Assembly (NCBI GenBank): GCA_964506935.1 | Contig: CAZDOD010000069.1 | Coordinates: 1-13,944 of the forward strand | Length of the DNA stretch: 13,944 nt | Reading direction: 5' to 3' | Source of the DNA: CAZDOD01 sp964506935 | GTDB lineage: Bacteria; Desulfobacterota; Zymogenia; Zymogenales; Zymogenaceae | Notes under the pieces: generated by a model | Database searches by the model: none | Told to the model about the DNA's origin: nothing | Seen by the model: only the letters and a program-made list of their open reading frames with translations | Part shown: piece after piece, positions 1 to 6,184 of the stretch | How the letters are laid out: every line of letters starts with the position of its first letter | Numbering within the stretch: the first letter of the stretch is position 1 | Program-made: the position numbers and the translations under genes

Positions 1-173
1 TAAAGATGAAGGGGAGGGGAGATAAAAACTGGCTCCTCATAAAGATGAAGGACAGGATGGAAAAGAATTACGACATCACACAGTCCGCACCCGATTCTGT
101 AAAGACGAAAAGGAGCATAGAAGAGATCGAAAGAGAGCCGCCAACAACGCCGCCGTGCGAGGTAAAGGAATAG
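1..173 (+). CDS. LigD-type 3'-phosphoesterase domain protein, C-terminal part
   Basis: This is a partial gene whose 5' end lies outside the window; the reading frame begins at base 3 and stops with TAG at 171-173. The visible 56 residues open with KMKGRGDKNWLLIKMKD, followed by DI, a PDSV segment and an IEEIE segment. That is the typical last third of the DNA polymerase/ligase N-terminal (PE) domain of LigD, a manganese-dependent enzyme that trims 3'-phosphate or 3'-ribonucleotide ends during nonhomologous end joining. The protein ends about 15 residues after the domain with a proline-rich tail, so no ligase or polymerase domain follows. This indicates a stand-alone PE protein rather than full LigD, unless those domains lie upstream. 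The catalytic His and Asp residues are outside the window. Family assignment is fairly sure; catalytic competence cannot be judged. Confidence 0.72.
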   Translation, partial: KMKGRGDKNWLLIKMKDRMEKNYDITQSAPDSVKTKRSIEEIEREPPTTPPCEVKE

Positions 174-250
174 GTTTTTCGGGGAGAGTAAGAGATTCTT
201 CGACTTGAGTATCTTCTAATCAGATTGGAAACCTCAAGCAAAAGCCGTAG

Positions 251-276
251 GGGCCGACCCATGTGTCGGCCTTTTA
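251..276 (+). terminator. GC-rich hairpin with T tract, probable terminator
   Basis: GGCCGAC (253-259) pairs perfectly with GTCGGCC (266-272) across a six-base loop and is followed by TTTT. Two G-U pairs could lengthen the stem at 251-252. It lies about 80 bases past the stop of the PE-domain gene, so it could end that transcript. It also has the form of a dispersed hairpin repeat headed by GTAGGGGC, so its role as a terminator may be secondary. Confidence 0.55.
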
Positions 277-326
277 AAATGGATATGTGAAAAACTTCTT
301 AAAAAGCGTTTTTCGATGCAGATGTT

Positions 327-348
327 AAAAGGTCGGCAAACCAGACCT
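327..348 (-). terminator. Probable terminator of the Memo gene
   Basis: Read on the minus strand, AGGTC, a bulged T and GG pair with CCGACCT around a TTTG loop, and TTT follows immediately. It lies about 80 bases beyond the stop codon of the minus-strand Memo gene and has the shape of an intrinsic terminator. Together with the hairpin at 251-276 it accounts for the structured parts of the 254-base gap between the first two genes; nothing else is recognisable there apart from a weak CTTGAG/CTCAAG inverted repeat at 204-238. Confidence 0.5.
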
Positions 349-427
349 AAAACCAAAATAGAAATTTCAACTTTCACCGTAAGGGCAATCAGTCAAACAG
401 GCATGGTCAAAAATCCATCGGAGTCCC

Positions 428-1231
428 TCAATATACAATCAGCCCTGCATAGCCCACGACACTCCTGTAGTCTCCGCTCGTATCCCCTGACGTCATGTAG
501 TCGATGAGCTCTGCCTTTTTCGCCCCCAGCTCTACCGCAGCTTTCAGCATAACGGCAACCGGGATATAGCCGCACATCGTTATACCCTTTCTTCTGACGG
601 TGTTGTAGACGCCTTCGGGGTCGAGGCGGAGTATCTCGTCTATGGCGTCTTGGTCCTGCTCCTTGGCATACTCAACAGGCTCATAGTGTGTCATGTCGGA
701 GCTCGCAACAATCAGGACGTCTTCGCCGAAATCTCTAATCGCCGATGCAATCTCCCCTCCAAGCGTCAGGCATTCCGATATCAAGAGCGACCCGAGGGCT
801 ATCGGTGTGAGGAGAAAATTCTCCTTTATCACCTGTATGAAGGGAAGTTGCACCTCAAGGGAATGCTCGAAGCTGTGCGCCTTCGGGTCATCCGATACGA
901 TGGATGATTTTTTGAGGATCCTCCCCGACAGGTCTTTGTCAATTTCCACGACACCAAGCGGCATATCCCACACACCATCGGTCATGATCGAGGCGCTTCT
1001 CCCCATTCCACGATGATTCGGTCCCAAGACGATCACGTGATCCGGTATCTCCACGCGGGAGAAGACCTCCCCGCAAACCCTCCCCGAATAGATATACCCC
1101 GCATGGGGAGAAACGACCCCTTTGACCTTTATACGATCCACTCCGCTGTCGAAATACGACATGACCTCACTCTTTAATGCCTTGGGATTTGAGGGATAGA
1201 ACTGCCCGGCGACCGCCGGCTTCCTTATCAT
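428..1231 (-). CDS. amrB: Memo family protein (AmmeMemoRadiSam system protein B)
   Basis: This 267-residue protein is a full-length Memo homologue, related to the catalytic fold of class III extradiol dioxygenases. Characteristic stretches are KPAVAGQFYP at the N-terminus, SPHAGYIYSG (41-50), GPNHRG (70-75), EHSLEVQLPF (122-131), SSDMTHYEP (177-185) and the CGYIP segment (220-224). His43, His73 and Cys220 match the positions that bind metal in human MEMO1, and His182 lies in the conserved SSDMTHY segment. Bacterial members usually sit with an AMMECR1-domain protein and a radical SAM enzyme; neither is present here. The start is supported by GGAGG six bases upstream. It is transcribed divergently from the TPR gene. 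The biochemical role of bacterial Memo proteins is not settled, so no reaction is assigned. Confidence 0.93.
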   Translation of the reverse strand: MIRKPAVAGQFYPSNPKALKSEVMSYFDSGVDRIKVKGVVSPHAGYIYSGRVCGEVFSRVEIPDHVIVLGPNHRGMGRSASIMTDGVWDMPLGVVEIDKDLSGRILKKSSIVSDDPKAHSFEHSLEVQLPFIQVIKENFLLTPIALGSLLISECLTLGGEIASAIRDFGEDVLIVASSDMTHYEPVEYAKEQDQDAIDEILRLDPEGVYNTVRRKGITMCGYIPVAVMLKAAVELGAKKAELIDYMTSGDTSGDYRSVVGYAGLIVY

Positions 1232-1269
1232 CTAAACCTCCACTTCTAATGATTACCCATCTAAAACAA

Positions 1270-1298
1270 ATAATATAGCAATAGAAAAAGCAATGCAA
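1270..1298 (-). promoter_or_regulatory. Candidate promoter for the Memo gene
   Basis: On the minus strand a TTGCAT box (1293-1298) is followed after 17 bases by TATTAT (1270-1275), which matches five of six bases of the sigma-70 -10 consensus; the -35 match is poor. It points at the Memo start about 40 bases away. Confidence 0.3.
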
Positions 1299-1332
1299 CC
1301 CAAAAGGAATACCGTAGGGCAAGTGTTTTTTC

Positions 1333-1362
1333 TTGACTTGAAATCCCACGATGAAGTATCAT
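1333..1362 (+). promoter_or_regulatory. Sigma-70-like promoter for the TPR gene
   Basis: TTGACT (1333-1338) and TATCAT (1357-1362) each match five of six consensus bases and are 18 bases apart. Transcription would begin near 1369, giving a leader of roughly 25 bases before the ATG at 1395. It is the best-looking promoter in the window. Confidence 0.55.
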
Positions 1363-1394
1363 AACATAAAGAAATAATAGGTGTTTTTCGAGTA

Positions 1395-3137
1395 ATGGGC
1401 CCTAAAACAAAAAACTATATCTCATCTCTAGCCTCAATCATAATTACAATCTCCCTTTTCTGCTGCGGTGTACCGGAAAATGAGGTCGACCCGGACGCAG
1501 TCTCGAAATTCTTGGAAGCCGAGAAGCTCTTCTCAAAAAAGGAATATTTCGAGGCAAGGAAGCTTTATGAAGAGACCCTCGAGATAGATCCGAAAAACTG
1601 CGATTCTCTTACAAGGCTCGGTGAAATCAGCAAATCCATGATGGACTACGACGCCGCATTATCCTATTTCGAGAAGGCACAAAAGACCTGCAAAGACCAT
1701 ATCCCCGCATATAACGGGTCGGCACAGATATACATGGAGCTTGAAGATTGGGATGAGGCAATAGACACATGCAAAAATATACTCGACATCGACTCCGAAA
1801 ACTACGACGCCCTTGGGATGATAGGCGAGATCTACTGTAAGAAGGGCGACGTTGAAAAAGCCGAGAAATATTTTACAAAGGCGATAAAGCTAAAGCCCAA
1901 TCATTACAACTCCTGCTATAATATGGGCAAGATATACTTCAACGACAAGGATTATGAAAACGCATGCGGCTATTTTTTGAACGCCGTAAAATCTAGGCCA
2001 TCAAGCTTTGAGGGGAACTACTATCTCGCCCTGACCTATTTCCACCTCGAACGATACGATGAGGCGATAGGTTTCTTCGGGAGGGCGGCGAAGATCGAGC
2101 CCGACAGGGTGGAGCCCTATTACGCTACGGGGCGCTCACTCATGTTAATGGAGATATACGATGAGGCCCAGGCATGGTACAACAAGGCCATAGATATGGA
2201 ACCAGGCCTTTATCAGGCATACTGTGACCTCGGCATCATCTATAAGGAGACGGGGGATTTTGCAGAAGCCGAAAATTATCTAAAAAAGGCTCTCGAGATC
2301 AAATCGGATTACTTCGACGCCTGCCTCAACCTCGGAAAGCTTTATCTTGAGGAGAATAGATATGAATCGGCCGAAAAGATGCTGTATAGGGCAGTCAGGA
2401 TCGAGCCCAGCAATATCGAAGCCCTGAGATATCTGGGCACAGCAAGAATAGAGATGGGAAATCCCGATGGCGCGGTCTCGGCATTAAAAGACGCCATAAA
2501 GATATCTCCCGAAGACCCGCTCCTTTACATCAATCTCGGAAACGTATACTCAAAAATAGAAAAATATAGTGAGGCCCTCGATGCCTTCGAGAAGGCCCTT
2601 TCCTTTGATTCAAACCTGGCGATTGCTTATGTGGGGATGGGTGATACATACTTCAAGATGGAAGAATTGGAGAAGGCGGAAAAGGCATATAAAAAATCGA
2701 CCGAGGTCAACCCGGACGCCTACGAGGCATATATCAGCATGGGGAACATGTACCGCGATACATCCCAATACGACAAGGCAAAAGAGGCCTATTTGAAGGT
2801 AATAGAGCTAAAACCCGACCTCTACGAGATATACCTGGAAGTTGCGAAGATATGTCTGAAGAAGGGCGAAGATTTAGATGAGGCCCAAAAAATGGTCGAC
2901 ACCGCCCTAAAGGCCTATCAAGGAGACAGCAAGTGCCACGAGATCAAGGGGCAGATATTTCTTGCAATGGGGAAAAAGGATGATGCAACGGCCGAGCTAA
3001 AAAAGGCACTAAAATATGATCCCGAAAATACGTCTGCAAAAAACCTCCTCGATTCAATTTCCCAGCCCGATAAACCCAAAGAGGATAAAACCGAAGAGAC
3101 TGTAACCGATGTCGAAGACGACACAGAGGTAGACTAA
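1395..3137 (+). CDS. TPR repeat protein, predicted lipoprotein
   Basis: The 580-residue protein is almost entirely tetratricopeptide repeats. After a hydrophobic N-terminal segment (residues 9-22) ending in Cys23-Cys24, which resembles a lipoprotein signal with a non-canonical lipobox, about 15 consecutive 34-residue TPR units run from residue 35 to about 545. They show the usual pattern of A/G at position 8, Y/F at 11, A at 20 and P near 32 (for example AIKLKPNH, AAKIEPDR and VIELKPDL ends). A 35-residue acidic, disordered-looking tail follows. Such proteins are scaffolds for protein complexes, often at the inner face of the outer membrane, but the partner cannot be read from sequence. AGGTG lies 11 bases before the ATG, and a good promoter is close upstream. 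Regular repeat length and high similarity between units argue for a single superhelix. Specific function unknown. Confidence 0.85.
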   Translation: MGPKTKNYISSLASIIITISLFCCGVPENEVDPDAVSKFLEAEKLFSKKEYFEARKLYEETLEIDPKNCDSLTRLGEISKSMMDYDAALSYFEKAQKTCKDHIPAYNGSAQIYMELEDWDEAIDTCKNILDIDSENYDALGMIGEIYCKKGDVEKAEKYFTKAIKLKPNHYNSCYNMGKIYFNDKDYENACGYFLNAVKSRPSSFEGNYYLALTYFHLERYDEAIGFFGRAAKIEPDRVEPYYATGRSLMLMEIYDEAQAWYNKAIDMEPGLYQAYCDLGIIYKETGDFAEAENYLKKALEIKSDYFDACLNLGKLYLEENRYESAEKMLYRAVRIEPSNIEALRYLGTARIEMGNPDGAVSALKDAIKISPEDPLLYINLGNVYSKIEKYSEALDAFEKALSFDSNLAIAYVGMGDTYFKMEELEKAEKAYKKSTEVNPDAYEAYISMGNMYRDTSQYDKAKEAYLKVIELKPDLYEIYLEVAKICLKKGEDLDEAQKMVDTALKAYQGDSKCHEIKGQIFLAMGKKDDATAELKKALKYDPENTSAKNLLDSISQPDKPKEDKTEETVTDVEDDTEVD

Positions 3138-3202
3138 TAATAAAGCGATATATTATTTTATAAAATGTCCGGCATGAAAGATAAGTGAGACACGAATTTT
3201 TA

Positions 3203-3221
3203 AAATCTATTTCATAGATTT
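3203..3221. repeat. Perfect 8-bp inverted repeat before the lipoprotein gene
   Basis: AAATCTAT (3203-3210) and ATAGATTT (3214-3221) form a perfect inverted repeat around TTC, ending one base before the ribosome binding site region of the lipoprotein gene. It could be a weak mRNA hairpin or a protein-binding site. There is no T tract, so it is not a convincing terminator. Confidence 0.4.
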
Positions 3222-3234
3222 GAGGGAGCAGAAA

Positions 3235-3852
3235 ATGAAAAAAATAGGATTTTTTGGCATTGCAACACTAATACTTTTGGCCTTTTCTTGTGCCCCGATG
3301 ATCGTGCCCGCACCGACTCCGGGGGGAATCGTTGATTTGGATACAAACAGTCTGACGGTCCAAAACGAGGGTATAATCATAACTGTCTCAAGTGAGTCAT
3401 GGAAACACGACCCCGTGGATGTGAAATACACTTTCACACCCTTCTTTGTTACGGTCCTAAATAATACCACCGGAGTGATAACTATAGACGAGGATCATGT
3501 CTTTGTTTTCGATGAGAATAAAACCCAGTATGGAGTAGTAGCCCCGAAAGATGTAGACAGCGCACTCACACCCAGGTATTATCCACCCGTCTTTTTTTAC
3601 GGGAGCAACTATTATTATCATGACCGGTGGGGTTTGGGCATAGAGATAGGATATCCCTTCGAGACCTACGATTCTGAGGTCATCCCGACCGCCTTCAGGT
3701 TCGGACCGATAGCACCCGGCGCAAGGGTTATGGGATTTGTCTATCTCCAAAAACCACCTCCCGAAGTAAAGGAGCTTACATTTAAAATCAGCCCTATTTT
3801 GGAATCAGGGAAGTCGATCACCCTTTCCTTTAATTTCAGAAGGGAAAAATAG
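3235..3852 (+). CDS. Small predicted lipoprotein of unknown function
   Basis: This is a 205-residue protein with a signal sequence (MKKIGFFGIATLILLAFSC) ending in a likely lipidated Cys19. A proline-rich linker follows, and the rest looks beta-rich: alternating hydrophobic strands around residues 45-100 and 145-200 suggest an immunoglobulin-like sandwich. Residues about 110-140 form an insert rich in aromatic residues, with a YYPP and a YYYHDRW segment. The ATG at 3235 is preferred over an in-frame TTG at 3220 because GAGGGAG lies just before it and because it gives a normal signal peptide. It follows the TPR gene by 97 bases, on the same strand, with no strong terminator between, so the two may be co-expressed envelope proteins. 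I do not recognise a named family. Confidence 0.72.
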   Translation: MKKIGFFGIATLILLAFSCAPMIVPAPTPGGIVDLDTNSLTVQNEGIIITVSSESWKHDPVDVKYTFTPFFVTVLNNTTGVITIDEDHVFVFDENKTQYGVVAPKDVDSALTPRYYPPVFFYGSNYYYHDRWGLGIEIGYPFETYDSEVIPTAFRFGPIAPGARVMGFVYLQKPPPEVKELTFKISPILESGKSITLSFNFRREK

Positions 3853-3886
3853 AGGGGCCGAAATTGATCAAGCCCCGATGAAAAAC

Positions 3887-3915
3887 TTCAAAGGTCTCAT
3901 GTGAGATTTTATTAT
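3887..3915 (+). promoter_or_regulatory. Candidate promoter with operator-like repeat
   Basis: TTCAAA (3887-3892, four of six consensus bases) and TATTAT (3910-3915, five of six) are 17 bases apart. Inside the spacer, TCTCA and TGAGA (3895-3906) form an inverted repeat around TG. This could be where a repressor or a MerR-like activator binds, controlling the DUF89 phosphatase gene about 70 bases downstream. Confidence 0.35.
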
Positions 3916-3983
3916 ATATGGGGTGGAGATTTTTCTGCAAAAACGTTTGAACACCTGACCAACACAAGAAAAGATGACTTGGC

Positions 3984-4853
3984 GTGAAACTGAAACCGGG
4001 CTGTAAAGACTGCATACTCGAACAGGCGTTGATCTGTGCGAAACTTTCGGGTGCCAATGGGGAGATGCTAGGCAAAATAGAAGCCGAGGCCTCACTCATC
4101 GTCTCAAAGGCCACGCCCCCGATCACGGCCCCTGTGCTCGCATCAAAGATATACAAAATAATAAGGGAATACACCGGTGTAGAAGACCCCTATCTCGAAA
4201 GGAAGAGAAAGAGTGCAACAGAGGCCGAGGTCATGTACGCCTCCCTCAAGAAGAGGATCGATTCCTCTCCCGACAAATTGAGGGCGACGCTTGTCGCATC
4301 GGCCGTCGGGAACATCATAGACTTCGGCATACCAAATATCAAAATCACCACGGAAAAGATACTAAGGGAATATGAAGAGTTGTCGTTTGCGATAGACGAC
4401 TATGAAGGATTAAAGGAAGAGCTTTCGAAGGCGGAAAAAATCCTCTTTGTCGCAGACAACGCCGGCGAGATCGTCCTCGACAGGCTCTTTCTGGAGTGGG
4501 CGAGATCCAACCTTTCAGCCGAGATATTCTTCGCCGTCCGCGGGGGGCCGATTATAAACGACGCCACGAGATCCGACGCCATATCTCACAAGATAGACAA
4601 ATTGGCAAAAATTTTAGATACTGGGGCGAACATCCCCGGCGCAGACCTCGCACTGGCATCCGAGGAGTTCAGAAGGGCATTCGACGAAGCGTGCCTCGTA
4701 ATCTCCAAGGGACAGGGGAATTTCGAGGTGCTCGAGGGGGTGGATAAAAATATCTTTTTCATCTTAAAGGCAAAGTGCAAGGTCATTGCTGACTACCTCG
4801 ATGTAGAACAGGGATCGTTGATATTGATGGAAAACAGACCACAAAAAAACTAA
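3984..4853 (+). CDS. DUF89 / ARMT1-like metal-dependent phosphatase
   Basis: This 289-residue protein belongs to the DUF89 family (COG1578) of damage-control phosphatases, which hydrolyse phosphate from damaged or excess phosphometabolites using a divalent metal. It has the full set of bacterial/archaeal subfamily markers: an N-terminal CxxC (Cys7, Cys10), ADNAGE (157-162), GGPIINDAT (187-195) and SKGQGNFE (241-248). The Asp/Asn residues of the second and third motifs coordinate the metal and phosphate in characterised members. The start is GTG at 3984; an in-frame stop nine bases upstream rules out a longer protein, and no good ribosome binding site is visible. It precedes a nicotinate phosphoribosyltransferase on the same strand at 108 bases, which may hint at a nucleotide or phosphoribosyl substrate, but that is inference. 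Confidence 0.88.
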   Translation: MKLKPGCKDCILEQALICAKLSGANGEMLGKIEAEASLIVSKATPPITAPVLASKIYKIIREYTGVEDPYLERKRKSATEAEVMYASLKKRIDSSPDKLRATLVASAVGNIIDFGIPNIKITTEKILREYEELSFAIDDYEGLKEELSKAEKILFVADNAGEIVLDRLFLEWARSNLSAEIFFAVRGGPIINDATRSDAISHKIDKLAKILDTGANIPGADLALASEEFRRAFDEACLVISKGQGNFEVLEGVDKNIFFILKAKCKVIADYLDVEQGSLILMENRPQKN

Positions 4854-4929
4854 AAAACCCAATGTAACTGATTTTGGTATTGATAAACTTTCTAATAATC
4901 ATCCTTTTTACTCGAAAGAGCAAAATAGT

Positions 4930-4947
4930 CAATAAATTCAATAAATT
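4930..4947. repeat. Tandem 9-bp repeat in the pncB leader
   Basis: CAATAAATT occurs twice in direct tandem (4930-4938 and 4939-4947), immediately before the AAGG ribosome binding sequence of the next gene. It lies in an AT-rich gap and may simply be low-complexity sequence. Confidence 0.45.
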
Positions 4948-4961
4948 AAAAAGGTTATTTT

Positions 4962-6128
4962 ATGTTTTACATACTCGATAAAAATGAGATCAAAAAAGGG
5001 AAGGTAACCGATATCTATTTTGTGAGAACGAAGGAGATACTCGATCGCAGGAAGATAAAAAAGAGGGTCGTCGCCGAAGTCTTCACAAAAACACTCCCGA
5101 GAAATTGGGAGTGGGGGATTTTCTGCGGTCTCGAGGAGGTCATATATTTATTGGAAGGACACGACGTCTCAGTAAGGAGCATCCCCGAGGGGACGGTCTT
5201 TTTTCCCGGAGAGCCGATATTCGAGATAGAGGGAGAATACACCGACTTCGGTATACACGAGACCGCCATGCTCGGATTTATATGCCAGGCATCCGGGATC
5301 GCCACAATGTCGGCGAGGTGCCGAATAGCCGCCGAAGATAGGCCCATCATATCCTTCGGCGCGAGGAGGATGCACCCCGCAATAACCCCGATGATCGACC
5401 GCGCCGCCCTGATCGGCGGCTGCAACGGCGTGAGCTCAATCGCATCTGCCGAGATCTTGGGTGAAGAACCTGTCGGGACTATGCCGCATGCCCTCATCCT
5501 CATAATCGGAGATACCTGTGAAGCTGCAAGGGCATTCAACGAGATAATCGATAAATCTGTAAATCGGATAGTCTTAATCGATACGTTCAATGATGAGAAA
5601 TTCGAGGCCCTAAACGTTGCCGAGGCCTTGGGGAGTGACCTGTTCGGCGTAAGGCTCGACACACCTGGATCGAGGCGTGGAGACTTCAAGGAGATCCTAA
5701 AAGAGGTGAGGTGGGAGCTCAATATCAGGGGACACTCCCACGTGAGGCTCTTTACGAGCGGCGGTCTCGACGAATTCTCAATAATGGAACTCAACCCCTA
5801 CTGCGACGCATACGGCGTGGGGACATCGATATCGAGCGCAATCACGATAGATTTTTCATTTGACATCATAGAGATAGAGGGAAAGCCTGTGGGAAAGAGG
5901 GGGAAGATGTCGGGCAAAAAAGACCTCTTCGGTTGCAAGAAATGCGGGGCACACATCGTGATACCGTTCGGAGAAAATCCAAAAAAATGCGGTTGTGGGG
6001 AGAAGCTGATACCCCTTCTTAAAACATACAGGCCAAAAGATGACGGGAAAAAGCTCCCGAAGCCTAGAGAGATAAGGTCATACGTCCTAGATCAAATCAA
6101 GGATTTTAAGGCGAGTGATTTGAAATAG
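4962..6128 (+). CDS. pncB: Nicotinate phosphoribosyltransferase, archaeal type
   Basis: This 388-residue enzyme joins nicotinate to PRPP with ATP to give nicotinate mononucleotide, the entry step of NAD salvage. It belongs to the shorter Thermoplasma-like NAPRTase subfamily. Visible markers are FGARRMHPAI (132-141), GTMPHALIL (172-180, with the active-site His176), the RLDTPGSRRGD segment (231-241), TSGGLDE (265-271) and GVGTSI (285-290), all lining the phosphoribosyl site of the decapped TIM barrel. Four cysteines, 325, 328, 343 and 345, form a zinc-knuckle-like element near the C-terminus, as in the archaeal enzyme. AAGG seven bases before the ATG supports the start. It follows the DUF89 gene and converges with glpD, 52 bases away. 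Family call is confident; preference for nicotinate over nicotinamide is inferred from family. Confidence 0.93.
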   Translation: MFYILDKNEIKKGKVTDIYFVRTKEILDRRKIKKRVVAEVFTKTLPRNWEWGIFCGLEEVIYLLEGHDVSVRSIPEGTVFFPGEPIFEIEGEYTDFGIHETAMLGFICQASGIATMSARCRIAAEDRPIISFGARRMHPAITPMIDRAALIGGCNGVSSIASAEILGEEPVGTMPHALILIIGDTCEAARAFNEIIDKSVNRIVLIDTFNDEKFEALNVAEALGSDLFGVRLDTPGSRRGDFKEILKEVRWELNIRGHSHVRLFTSGGLDEFSIMELNPYCDAYGVGTSISSAITIDFSFDIIEIEGKPVGKRGKMSGKKDLFGCKKCGAHIVIPFGENPKKCGCGEKLIPLLKTYRPKDDGKKLPKPREIRSYVLDQIKDFKASDLK

Positions 6129-6164
6129 GTGATTAGGCCGAAATCGTAGTTTAAATAGATAAGG

Positions 6165-6184
6165 GATAAAAAATCCGCCCCTAC
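6165..6184 (-). repeat. Truncated GTAGGGGC-type hairpin repeat
   Basis: On the minus strand this reads GTAGGGGCGGAT, five more T-rich bases and ATCC. It shares its GTAGGGGC head with the hairpin at 249-272 and has the first arm of a hairpin (GCGGAT) but only part of the second (ATCC). The TAG inside the head supplies the inferred glpD stop codon. Confidence 0.35.

Noticed and set aside
204..238. CTTGAG/CTCAAG inverted repeat near the window start
   Set aside because: A six-base stem with a 23-base loop and no context is within chance expectation.
3854..3876. GGGGC/GCCCC inverted repeat after the lipoprotein gene as a terminator
   Set aside because: The five-base stem encloses a 13-base loop and no T tract follows on the plus strand; at most it is a decayed repeat copy.
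5015..5794. A 259-codon open frame on the minus strand
   Set aside because: It lies wholly inside the nicotinate phosphoribosyltransferase gene, has no recognisable domain and no upstream signals; it is an antisense shadow of GC-rich codons.
6087..6180. Extension of glpD past the Ns to 6087
   Set aside because: The extension depends on the placeholder gap length, gives an implausible arginine-rich tail overlapping pncB, and the alternative frame after the gap gives a more protein-like end.
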